From: Muricomes intestini
Lineage (GTDB): Bacteria; Bacillota; Clostridia; Lachnospirales; Lachnospiraceae
Length of the DNA stretch: 61,204 nt
Direction of reading: 5' to 3'
Assembly (NCBI RefSeq): GCF_004346165.1
Contig: NZ_SLZZ01000020.1
Span: 1 to 61,204 of the forward strand
In this document: positions 45,031-53,266 of the stretch, in pieces
How the letters are laid out: every line of letters starts with the position of its first letter
Position numbering within the stretch: the first letter of the stretch is position 1
Notes under the pieces: generated by a model
The model's database searches: none
Told to the model about the DNA's origin: nothing
Seen by the model: the letters and a program-made list of their open reading frames with translations, nothing else
Translations under genes and position numbers: made by a program

Positions 45031-45059
45031 TTGACTTATTTTTATTTTTATACTATAAT
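45031..45059 (+). promoter_or_regulatory. Promoter of the Gfo/Idh/MocA - epimerase - LacI operon
   Basis: TTGACT (45031-45036) and TATAAT (45054-45059) with a 17-bp spacer, in a 277-bp AT-rich divergent region. Confidence 0.65.
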
Positions 45060-45062
45060 CTC

Positions 45063-45082
45063 ATATGTAATCTATTACATAT
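45063..45082. promoter_or_regulatory. Operator candidate at the divergent promoter
   Basis: A 20-bp inverted repeat, ATATGTAAT-CT-ATTACATAT, covers the predicted transcription start of the plus-strand operon. The LacI regulator encoded at 47286 is the obvious candidate binder, although the centre lacks the usual CG. Confidence 0.5.
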
Positions 45083-45164
45083 TGATTTTACATGGATTTA
45101 TCCAATTTATTTATGGTAGTTTTCATGTAACTATATTTATTTTCATTATATTAGGAGGTATTTT

Positions 45165-46208
45165 ATGATCAAAATAGGGATTATAGGTTGTGACAAAATT
45201 GCACAAGTACGACATATTCCAGAATACAACGCAAACTCTAAATGTAAAATAATTGGAGTTTATGATATTAATCAAGAAAATGCAAATTACATTTCTAAGA
45301 AGTATAATGTAAAAGCTTTTAAAACCGTAGACGAACTGTTAGGCAGTGGTGTTGATGCCGTAAGTGTTTGTACATCCAACTCGACTCACGCAAATATGTC
45401 TATACAGGCACTAGACTCCGGCAAACATGTGTTATGTGAAAAACCAATGGCGATCACATATGACGAATGTCTTTCAATGTGCAAAGCCTCTCAAAATGCA
45501 AACAAACTGCTTATGATAGGACACAATCAACGTTTCTCTCCTACCCATATAAAGGCGCGCGAATACATTGCCTCCAACAAAATCGGTAAGGTTCTGTCTT
45601 TTCATACAACATTTGGGCATCCCGGTCCCGAGGCATGGACCAGCAATCCTAATAGCTGGTTTTTTGATAAAACCAAAGCACATTTCGGAGCAATGGCAGA
45701 TTTAGGGGTACACAAGACTGATTTAATACGTTTTTTATTATGTGATGATATTTGTGAAGTATATTCTCAATTTGGAATACTAGATAAGACATATTCCGAC
45801 GGTTCTCCGATCTCCGTTGATGACAACGCTTTTTGCTGCTACAAAACCAAAAAAGGGGCGATGGGCCTAATGCATGTAAGTTGGACATTCTATGGAAATT
45901 CCGAAGATAACTCTACTCAGATATACGGGTCAAAGGGGATTCTCAGGCTATATGATGATCCCGATTATTCATTCATTTTTGAACCTCGGGACGGAGAAGT
46001 TCAAAAATACAATCTTGATCAGATTGCCGACAATAAAACTCAGACAGATAATTCTGTAGATTCTACAGGGATAATTGATCATTTTATTTCATCTATCTTA
46101 AAAGAAAGTAAATGTATCATTACCGGTGAAGAAGCTTTAAAATCCATGAAGGTGATTTTTGCCGCCGAAGAATCCAGTAAAACTAATAAAAAAGTTATAA
46201 TCAATTAA
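45165..46208 (+). CDS. Gfo/Idh/MocA-family sugar dehydrogenase
   Basis: A 347-residue NAD(P)-dependent dehydrogenase with intact motifs: GIIGCDKIAQVRHI for the nucleotide, CEKPMAI for the catalytic Lys loop and MADLGVHKTDLIRFLL with the active-site His. Such enzymes oxidise sugar hydroxyls, often at C3. It has a strong AGGAGG site and is the first gene of a three-gene operon facing the second importer. With the TIM-barrel protein that follows it resembles 3-keto-glycoside or inositol-type pathways. Confidence 0.88.
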   Translation: MIKIGIIGCDKIAQVRHIPEYNANSKCKIIGVYDINQENANYISKKYNVKAFKTVDELLGSGVDAVSVCTSNSTHANMSIQALDSGKHVLCEKPMAITYDECLSMCKASQNANKLLMIGHNQRFSPTHIKAREYIASNKIGKVLSFHTTFGHPGPEAWTSNPNSWFFDKTKAHFGAMADLGVHKTDLIRFLLCDDICEVYSQFGILDKTYSDGSPISVDDNAFCCYKTKKGAMGLMHVSWTFYGNSEDNSTQIYGSKGILRLYDDPDYSFIFEPRDGEVQKYNLDQIADNKTQTDNSVDSTGIIDHFISSILKESKCIITGEEALKSMKVIFAAEESSKTNKKVIIN

Positions 46209-46220
46209 GGAGGAGCTGCT

Positions 46221-47252
46221 ATGAAACGTTCCATTACCATTTGTTCTGCTCAATTCGGAGATATACCATTGCCCAAACTATTGCCCAAACTGCGCTCAAT
46301 GGGCTATGAAGGTGTCGAAATTGCATGCCAATCTCATTTGGATATTTATTCCGTTGTCAATGATATTAATTATCGTAATAGCATTATTAAATTATTTGAA
46401 GACAATCATATGTCCATTACCGCAATATCGGCACATCTAATGGGGCAATGTGTTGGAGATCGGCCGGATCCAAGATTGGATAACTTTGCACCAAATAGTC
46501 TTGCGGGAAAACCAGAACAAATTCGTTCCTGGGCCATCAATGGTATGAAAACAGCTGCAAAAGCAGCACAATTGCTTAATGTTAAGGTTGTCACATGCTT
46601 CCTCGGCTCTCCAATATGGGCCTGGTGGTATTCATTTCCGCAAACAACAACTTCTATGATTGAAAGCGGATATGAGGAAATCAGAAAACTATGGACACCG
46701 ATTTTTGATGAATATGACAAATGTGGAGTAAAACTCGCACTAGAAGTTCACCCCACGGAAATTGCTTTTGATTACTATTCAACAAAGAAACTACTGGAAG
46801 TGTTAGATTACCGGCCAACTTTAGGTCTTAATTTTGACCCCAGCCATTTGCTATGGCAAGGCATTGATCCGGCTGTTTTCATCAAAGATTTTTCTGATAG
46901 AATCTATCATGTGCATATGAAAGATGTAAAAATTAATCAGGATGGACGATGCGGCATCCTTGGCTCTCACCTTGAATTTGGCGATACACGGCGCAAATGG
47001 AATTTTGTATCATTAGGCCATGGGAATGTCGATTTTGACTCTATAATTCGTGAGTTAAATTCCTGCAATTATGATGGTCCTTTGTGTGTTGAATGGGAAG
47101 ATAGTGGGATGGACAGGATGTTCGGCGCCCAAGAAGCATACTCTTATGTGGATAAAATAAACTTTCAAGCGTCCACATTTGCATTTGACTCCGCCTTAAA
47201 GGACGATTTAAATTGTAAAAGTACTAGTGATAAAGTATACTATAATAAATAG
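46221..47252 (+). CDS. Sugar phosphate isomerase/epimerase-like TIM barrel
   Basis: A 343-residue protein of the AP-endonuclease-2/xylose-isomerase-like superfamily. Metal-site segments are in order: LALEVHPTE, GLNFDPSHL, YHVHMKD and LCVEWED. Family members include epimerases of keto-sugars, inosose dehydratase and the catalytic subunit of C-glycoside deglycosylases that act on 3-keto glycosides; sequence alone does not tell which. It follows the dehydrogenase gene by 12 bp with AAGGAGGAG. Confidence 0.85.
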   Translation: MKRSITICSAQFGDIPLPKLLPKLRSMGYEGVEIACQSHLDIYSVVNDINYRNSIIKLFEDNHMSITAISAHLMGQCVGDRPDPRLDNFAPNSLAGKPEQIRSWAINGMKTAAKAAQLLNVKVVTCFLGSPIWAWWYSFPQTTTSMIESGYEEIRKLWTPIFDEYDKCGVKLALEVHPTEIAFDYYSTKKLLEVLDYRPTLGLNFDPSHLLWQGIDPAVFIKDFSDRIYHVHMKDVKINQDGRCGILGSHLEFGDTRRKWNFVSLGHGNVDFDSIIRELNSCNYDGPLCVEWEDSGMDRMFGAQEAYSYVDKINFQASTFAFDSALKDDLNCKSTSDKVYYNK

Positions 47253-47285
47253 GGATATGCCATCTAAGACAGGGGGGTGAAAATA

Positions 47286-48269
47286 ATGGCTAGCATTCAA
47301 GATGTAGCAGAACTTGCAGGAGTATCTGTTGCAACCGTTTCAAGAGTTATAAATAATGCTAACAATGTGTCTCCGCAGTCCATCCAAAAGGTGCGTGAAG
47401 CTATAAACACACTGCACTACAGTCCTAACTGGGCCAGTAGAAATCTTCGTTCTAAAAAATCAAACATGATCCTTATCGTCATTCCTGAATTTTCAAACCC
47501 TTTTTGGGGAGATATTCTTGAAGGTATGGATCAGGAAGCTCAGCGCAACCATTATAAATTAATAATTGCAACTTCACACAGTAACATAGATCAGGAACGA
47601 AGCGCCTTATCACTGCTCAAGCAGCAACAGGCCGATGGCGCTATTCTTTTATCTCCTGTTTTATCACAATCGGAACTCATTGGTATTGATCAAAAATATC
47701 CTATTATCCAATGTTGTGAGTATACCGAAAACAGTACTCTCCCACACGTAAGTATCGACAATTATACTGCTACTTATGAAGCAACTGAATATTTGATTAG
47801 GATGGGACACCAAAAAATTGCCATGATTAGTTCCACTAATCATTTTGTTTCAACAACACAGCGGGAACTCGGATTTAATAAGGCACTATCACAATATAAC
47901 ATTTCACTTCCTGATAGATATTTATTACGCGGCAACTACTCATTTAGCAGCGGATATGAAAAAACAAAACAACTATTATCGAGTCAGGTACCTCCTTCCG
48001 CAATAGTTGCTATTTCCGATACTGTCGCCGCCGGCTGCCTGGCAGCTATTGATCATTCCCGTTTATCCTGCCCAAAAGATGTTTCTGTTATTGGTTTTGA
48101 CAATATTCAACTGTCGACAATGGTGCATCCAAAACTGTCTACAGTGAGTCAGCCCCGTAACCAATTAGGCGTTTCCGCAGTGCAAATGTTATTAGATCGA
48201 TTAAACGGGAATACAGATGTGCAGCCAACATTCCTTCCACATGAATTAGTTATCCGGCAGTCAACTTAA
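47286..48269 (+). CDS. LacI-family regulator of the divergent sugar operons
   Basis: A 327-residue LacI/GalR protein with HTH ASIQDVAELAGVSVATVSRV and the hinge segment NWASRNLRSKKS. The ATG at 47286 is chosen because AGGGGGG precedes it at good distance; a GTG at 47277 would overlap that site. It is cotranscribed with the Gfo/Idh/MocA and epimerase genes and probably represses them and the facing importer operon, with a pathway sugar as inducer. Confidence 0.9.
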   Translation: MASIQDVAELAGVSVATVSRVINNANNVSPQSIQKVREAINTLHYSPNWASRNLRSKKSNMILIVIPEFSNPFWGDILEGMDQEAQRNHYKLIIATSHSNIDQERSALSLLKQQQADGAILLSPVLSQSELIGIDQKYPIIQCCEYTENSTLPHVSIDNYTATYEATEYLIRMGHQKIAMISSTNHFVSTTQRELGFNKALSQYNISLPDRYLLRGNYSFSSGYEKTKQLLSSQVPPSAIVAISDTVAAGCLAAIDHSRLSCPKDVSVIGFDNIQLSTMVHPKLSTVSQPRNQLGVSAVQMLLDRLNGNTDVQPTFLPHELVIRQST

Positions 48270-48274
48270 AGCCA

Positions 48275-48321
48275 GGAGCTGTTGCACCAGTAGGTTATTT
48301 CATCTGCATCGCAACAGCTCC
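48275..48321. terminator. Hairpin between convergent operons
   Basis: GGAGCTGTTGC (48275-48285) pairs perfectly with GCAACAGCTCC (48311-48321) over a 25-nt loop, between the ends of the LacI gene and the minus-strand dehydrogenase gene. No long T run is present, but the position suits a bidirectional terminator. Confidence 0.6.
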
Positions 48322-48340
48322 CCTGCAAATTATCTTTTAG

Positions 48341-49123
48341 TTATTCATCCTTTGCCTTCTCATATGCCCTGTAAGGATTCTGCACCTTAAGCATCCCTCC
48401 ATCAACACCGATTATCTCCCCTGTAATATAACCACCCTCAGGAGAAACAAGAAATTGAACTAAATTTGCCACATCCTGTCCCTTTCCAAATTTATTCAGT
48501 GAGATTTGCTTCACCTGGTCTTCTCCTCTTTCATGAATCATATCTGCTGTCATATCGGTTTCTATAATACCCGGCGCATATGCATTTACTGTAATATTAT
48601 AGGGACCTAACTCTGCTGCCCCTATTTTAGTCAGCATGTCAATGCAGGCCTTACTTGCACCATATCCTACTAGTCCACAGTCAGCATAGTGCGAAGAGAT
48701 AGAAGAAGCATATACGATTCTTCCGCCTTTTTGTTTTTTCATATATGGCAGCACTGCTTTTGTCATTAGAAAAGCGCTTTTAAAATTGACAGCCAGAATA
48801 TGATCTAAGTATTCTTCTGTCATATCCTCAATAAAATTGAAGCCAAAAATTCCTGCATTGCTCACGAGTACATCGGCCCGTCCATACGCCTTATTTACCT
48901 GCTCCATAACTACATCTATATCAGACTTTATAGTAACATCTGCGCGTATTATTTTGTGGTTGCCACCATATTCGTCCATTTTCCGTTTCGTTTCTTTGGC
49001 GCTTAATTCATTAGATCTGTAAAGTGCAATGATATCCATCCCTGCTTTGGCCAATGTTACAGAAACCGCCTGTCCCATTCCACGGGTACCTCCCGTAACA
49101 ATCGCCACTTTTCTATTACTCAT
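48341..49123 (-). CDS. Short-chain dehydrogenase/reductase
   Basis: A 260-residue classical SDR. The cofactor motif is TGGTRGMG (about residues 11-18), NAG follows in LVSNAGIF, and the catalytic Ser and Y-x3-K are in ASSISSHYADCGLVGYGASK. It probably oxidises a sugar or polyol in the cytosol. Last gene of the ribose-type importer operon, 2 bp after the DUF4432 gene. A second SDR is encoded earlier in the same operon. Confidence 0.88.
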   Translation of the reverse strand: MSNRKVAIVTGGTRGMGQAVSVTLAKAGMDIIALYRSNELSAKETKRKMDEYGGNHKIIRADVTIKSDIDVVMEQVNKAYGRADVLVSNAGIFGFNFIEDMTEEYLDHILAVNFKSAFLMTKAVLPYMKKQKGGRIVYASSISSHYADCGLVGYGASKACIDMLTKIGAAELGPYNITVNAYAPGIIETDMTADMIHERGEDQVKQISLNKFGKGQDVANLVQFLVSPEGGYITGEIIGVDGGMLKVQNPYRAYEKAKDE

Positions 49124-49125
49124 CT

Positions 49126-50169
49126 TTAAATACCTCCCAGACTCTTTTCATCTTCAAAAACACCTATTTCAAAAGTATACACCTTTTTTTCTTCTGGCTT
49201 CAGCATAATTAATTCACCATTCTCACGAGCTTTTTTTCTGCCCTCCGGTCTTGCTGTTGCTGGTTCCATCCCAACAACATATTCGCCTTCGCCCATCATT
49301 TTCCATTCAGAAAAATTCGTAAATGCTTCTCTGTCAAATTTTACATATACACCCAATTTTAATTTCCGGTTAAATATTGCTGCATATGAGCAGTTATCTT
49401 TCACTGCCGGAATATCCAGATAAAATACCTGTTCTTTATAGCCATGCTCTGGCTCCTGAAAGACATTGTACTTTTCCACTTCACCCACATCGTCACGTGC
49501 ACAGACACTGGTGCCTTCCGGTGTCAATAACACACTTTCTCTACTGACTACCGGGTAGCCCAAGTTTATATGATATAATAACATAAAGGGGCTTTCGTCA
49601 TACCCCTTGTTTTCAACAATATCCTTGATTACAAATGACTTTTTACCCAGCCCGGTCGTAATCTCTCTTGTTAAGCATAGATTTTCTTTAAAGACGCAAC
49701 TTTCTTTTATTTTTCCTCTGGCCTTTATAGTGTAATCGTTTCCGTTCCACTCCTTATCTACGCATACATCCTCTGCCGGTGTATTGCTGATTCTCCCATG
49801 GAGACCTAGTTCTTCCGCACCATCCTTTTCTGGTGTTCCAAAAGATGTCAAACCACAAGTTGTGACTAATCCACAAAAGAAGTTTCTTAAGAATGCGTCT
49901 CCTCTAGCTTCAAAGTACGACGGGTGTACCACTCCTGTTTTACTTATGTAGGAGAGAGGTATACCTTTATACTCTGCCCATGCAATATCCATCCCTCTTG
50001 TTGGTAATACTGTAAATTCCAGTCCGCCGCCTGTTTTGATGTCAATGATTCTGACTCCATCGCCCTTGCCTGATGTTAAGATTCCTTCCCTGGCATCAGC
50101 CAGCATAGACATATCTCCTATTTTTTTAAGAAATTCCTTCTTTTCAATTTCTTCTCCATACAGTCTCAT
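49126..50169 (-). CDS. DUF4432 aldose-1-epimerase-like protein
   Basis: A 347-residue galactose-mutarotase-fold protein of the DUF4432 family. Marks are FTVLPTRGMDIAWAEYKGIP, the LHGRISN segment and a late ATARPEGR. Members interconvert anomers or isomerise sugars; the closest described relatives act on unusual sugars. Its place between the LacI-type fusion regulator and an SDR suggests it prepares the imported sugar for oxidation. Confidence 0.85.
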   Translation of the reverse strand: MRLYGEEIEKKEFLKKIGDMSMLADAREGILTSGKGDGVRIIDIKTGGGLEFTVLPTRGMDIAWAEYKGIPLSYISKTGVVHPSYFEARGDAFLRNFFCGLVTTCGLTSFGTPEKDGAEELGLHGRISNTPAEDVCVDKEWNGNDYTIKARGKIKESCVFKENLCLTREITTGLGKKSFVIKDIVENKGYDESPFMLLYHINLGYPVVSRESVLLTPEGTSVCARDDVGEVEKYNVFQEPEHGYKEQVFYLDIPAVKDNCSYAAIFNRKLKLGVYVKFDREAFTNFSEWKMMGEGEYVVGMEPATARPEGRKKARENGELIMLKPEEKKVYTFEIGVFEDEKSLGGI

Positions 50170-50209
50170 GGCATTCTCCCTTAATTAAAATATCTAAATT
50201 CACCCGATG

Positions 50210-52444
50210 CTAAAGATTTAGTTCTTTATTTAGCTGTGCATTGGCAATAGATAACGCTTCTTCAACAGACAGTCGTCCAATGATAACGTCGTGGACGGCC
50301 CCACCGACAATCTCTTCAAATAAGCCTTCATTAAAGTAGCTGCCATCTTTTTTCTGCGGCATTTTCCTATCCTTCGAATAGCTGGATGCTAACATAGTCT
50401 TATGCAACCATGGGTACACATGTGCTATCTCTAAATCCTCCAATACACTGTTGTGAGGCACAAAACCGCCCATGACAGTATTGGTTTTCGCCCGCTCTTC
50501 ATCTGACAGCCATTTTAAGAACTCAAAAGCAAGCTTTTTATTATTAGAATATTCAGTGATTGATACCGTCCAACCACCAGCCACACTTTTTCTACCGGGA
50601 AGAAAATCAAAGCCAATTTTACCTATTATTTCAGACTTTGTTCTTTCTGTAACTGTTGCCGCATTGTCACCAAACATAATCATCATTGCTGACTGTCCCT
50701 TGCGAAATTCCCGGCTTTGTTCTTCCCACCAATACTCTGCCGCATCGGGATTTGCATACTGAAACGATTCAAGATAATTGTACATAGCCCTATGTGCCGC
50801 TTCTCCTGCAAGTGCAAATTTACCATTTTCAAAAATTTCACCCCCGCCCCCCCAGAAACGTGGCAAATATTCACACACAGCGCCTGAGTATTTTTTTGCC
50901 CCCAGCGTCGTCCCATACTGTGTCGGTGAAGACTTATTATATCTTCTTGTAAAGAACCTAGCCACCTCATTGAACTCTTCCCAATTGCGCGGCACAGTCA
51001 GCTCTCGTTTATGCTGCTGATAGAAAAGTCTTTTGACCCGTATATCATCAAAAAAATCTTTTCTATAGAACAGTAATTGCGATGAGCATGTCAGCGGAAG
51101 TCCATAAATATGCTTATCCCACTTACAAAATTTCTCAAATACTTCTTTGGGATACCCCTTACCGATATCTTCAAGTCCCTCAAACATATTATCCAAACAT
51201 ATTATTTTCCCCTGCTGAGCAAATTCAGGGAGCCATGGTATATCCAGGCCGATAATGTCAAATTGAGCCCCCTGCTCCTGAATTGTCGTATACATATCAA
51301 AATAATCTTTAATGACAATGTTCACCTTGCAATTCCATACCTTTTCAAATTGAGGAGTAAAATTACTAAGATTGTTCGATATGGCGTCCGCTGTCAACAA
51401 CACATTCAGTGTTTTTTTCTCTCCATAAGCATTGCATTTTATTTTCTCGTTTTTCCAGAGCTGCTCTTTATAGTTACTTTTTACTTTAATCACTCTTGGT
51501 TCATTGTCTTCTTCGTTTTTCATCTGCTTGAATAAAGAAAAAAAGGCGCATTGGGCTATCCGCCCAAAAGGCATGCCCACATATAAAAAATTATTTTTTC
51601 TTTTTCCAGTCCAGGATAATGAGGTCAGCACAATAACTTCTGGACACTCATCCTCTGGAATATCCATTGTAACCATTGCCTGAGCAACCGCCTCCTCAAA
51701 CATTGTATTAGAAACCAGTATGGTATCTACCTTTTCTTTATATGACAATACCTTTACTGCTTCTTTAAACGCACTCTCTTTATCAAAATTAGTTGATATA
51801 ATTAACCTGTCCTGAACACGAGTTTTCGTATGGCTGCACGCATCTACATACCCCCTGTAACATTGCTCCTCGTATGAATATTCCATGGGACCAAGAATAA
51901 CTGCGTTCTGTTCCTTTTTCTGTAATATGTAACTTTCAATTACTTCCCGGACAACTGTTCGGACATCAATGGTAATACCATAGTTTTCCAGGCCTTTCAC
52001 CAAGCGTTTGACAAAGACTATCTTTAGCCCATCTTTTATCAATTTCTGAAACAGCTCCGTATTATTAGGCTGACAGGTAATCAAAAGCACCCCATCTTTT
52101 TTAAACATTAAAGAGCGCTCAAGAAGCTTGGTTTCAAGATCCGCATCTTCGTTTGTAACATAAAGATTTACCATATAACCTTTGTTATATGCTAGATCAA
52201 ACACTGTTGCATATATTCTCGAAAAATCACCAGACAATATATTGGGTAAAATCAAGTCAATCTGCATAGAATTGGTTTTCTTTAAATCCCTTGCATTTGC
52301 GTTGGGGTTGTATCCCAGCTCTTGCATAGCCGCCTCTACCTTCTTAATTTTTTCCAGGCTTACCTGTTTTGTTCCATTAATAACATTCGAAACTGTTCCA
52401 TGGGACACACCTGCAAGCTTTGCCACATCTTTTATGGTTACCAC
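50210..52444 (-). CDS. LacI regulator fused to an extracellular-type sugar-binding domain
   Basis: A 744-residue protein. Residues 1-~58 are a LacI HTH and hinge (TIKDVAKLAGVSHGTVSNVI), ~60-325 a periplasmic-binding type I sugar domain, and ~346-744 a complete type II solute-binding domain like CUT1 lipoproteins (FDIIGLDIPWLPEFAQQGKI, GLPLTCSSQLLFYRKDFFDD, AGGWTVSITEYSNNKKLAFE). There is no signal peptide, so the binding domain must act in the cytosol. A normal LacI protein is ~340 residues. It probably controls the surrounding ribose-type importer operon and may sense two ligands. Confidence 0.9.
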   Translation of the reverse strand: MVTIKDVAKLAGVSHGTVSNVINGTKQVSLEKIKKVEAAMQELGYNPNANARDLKKTNSMQIDLILPNILSGDFSRIYATVFDLAYNKGYMVNLYVTNEDADLETKLLERSLMFKKDGVLLITCQPNNTELFQKLIKDGLKIVFVKRLVKGLENYGITIDVRTVVREVIESYILQKKEQNAVILGPMEYSYEEQCYRGYVDACSHTKTRVQDRLIISTNFDKESAFKEAVKVLSYKEKVDTILVSNTMFEEAVAQAMVTMDIPEDECPEVIVLTSLSWTGKRKNNFLYVGMPFGRIAQCAFFSLFKQMKNEEDNEPRVIKVKSNYKEQLWKNEKIKCNAYGEKKTLNVLLTADAISNNLSNFTPQFEKVWNCKVNIVIKDYFDMYTTIQEQGAQFDIIGLDIPWLPEFAQQGKIICLDNMFEGLEDIGKGYPKEVFEKFCKWDKHIYGLPLTCSSQLLFYRKDFFDDIRVKRLFYQQHKRELTVPRNWEEFNEVARFFTRRYNKSSPTQYGTTLGAKKYSGAVCEYLPRFWGGGGEIFENGKFALAGEAAHRAMYNYLESFQYANPDAAEYWWEEQSREFRKGQSAMMIMFGDNAATVTERTKSEIIGKIGFDFLPGRKSVAGGWTVSITEYSNNKKLAFEFLKWLSDEERAKTNTVMGGFVPHNSVLEDLEIAHVYPWLHKTMLASSYSKDRKMPQKKDGSYFNEGLFEEIVGGAVHDVIIGRLSVEEALSIANAQLNKELNL

Positions 52445-52479
52445 GATGTAATCCTCCTCTTTTCCAGTAAAGATATTCT

Positions 52480-53247
52480 TTATTGTATCGTATAACCACC
52501 GTCAATTACAAGGTTTTCTCCATTAATCATGGCAGCTCCATCAGAAGCCAGAAAAACTGCACAGGCAGCAACTTCTTCCGGATAAGCAAAACGTCCGGTT
52601 GGTATTTGCTTCTTAAAACGGTCACCCTTTTCATTATCCCAGACACGTTCACCTAATGGCGTTAAAACAATGGTTGGTGACACAGCATTTGTTTGAATAT
52701 TAAATTCCCCCCATTCATATCCAAGCAGTTTTGTCATGTAGATGATTCCTGCCTTTGCCACTCCATATGCAATATGCTGATCCAAAGCAACAATTCCTGC
52801 CTGTGAAGCGATGGAAATTATTTTTCCGCCGCCATTTTTAATCATGGAGCGGCCGACCTGCTGCGTGAAAAAGAAAAGACCTTTTATATTAACGTTCATG
52901 GTTTTATCCCACATCTCTTCTGAAATATTTTCAGCATCATCAATAAGTCCAACCCCCGCACAATTTACCAGGATATCAACTTTTCCTGTTCTATTTATAA
53001 TACCCTCTACACTTTGCGCATGCTCGTTTACATTTGATATATCTCCTTTTACAAATAGATACTTTCTATTTAGCCCTGTTACAAAATGTTCCAGTTCATT
53101 TGAGGGATTTAAATCATATACAACAATATTTGCCCCCTTTTCTGCATACATCCTGGCTATACTTAGACCGATCCCACTGCTTGCCCCTGTTATAACAGCA
53201 GTTTTATTTTCCAATGAGAAATCTCTCGAGAAGTCCCTATGATTCAT
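52480..53247 (-). CDS. Short-chain dehydrogenase/reductase
   Basis: A 255-residue classical SDR with TGASSGIGL for the cofactor, LVNCAGVG as the NAG variant and the Y-x3-K in YGVAKAG. It follows the ABC ATPase gene by 19 bp. Together with the SDR at 48341 and the DUF4432 protein it suggests two oxidation or oxido-reduction steps on the imported sugar or polyol. Confidence 0.88.
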   Translation of the reverse strand: MNHRDFSRDFSLENKTAVITGASSGIGLSIARMYAEKGANIVVYDLNPSNELEHFVTGLNRKYLFVKGDISNVNEHAQSVEGIINRTGKVDILVNCAGVGLIDDAENISEEMWDKTMNVNIKGLFFFTQQVGRSMIKNGGGKIISIASQAGIVALDQHIAYGVAKAGIIYMTKLLGYEWGEFNIQTNAVSPTIVLTPLGERVWDNEKGDRFKKQIPTGRFAYPEEVAACAVFLASDGAAMINGENLVIDGGYTIQ

Positions 53248-53266
53248 TTTTACAACATCCCCCTTG

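Noticed and set aside
44953-45168. 71-residue hydrophobic frame in the divergent promoter region
   Set aside because: It is made of AT-rich Ile/Tyr/Phe codons, overlaps two strong promoters and an operator, and has no ribosome binding site.
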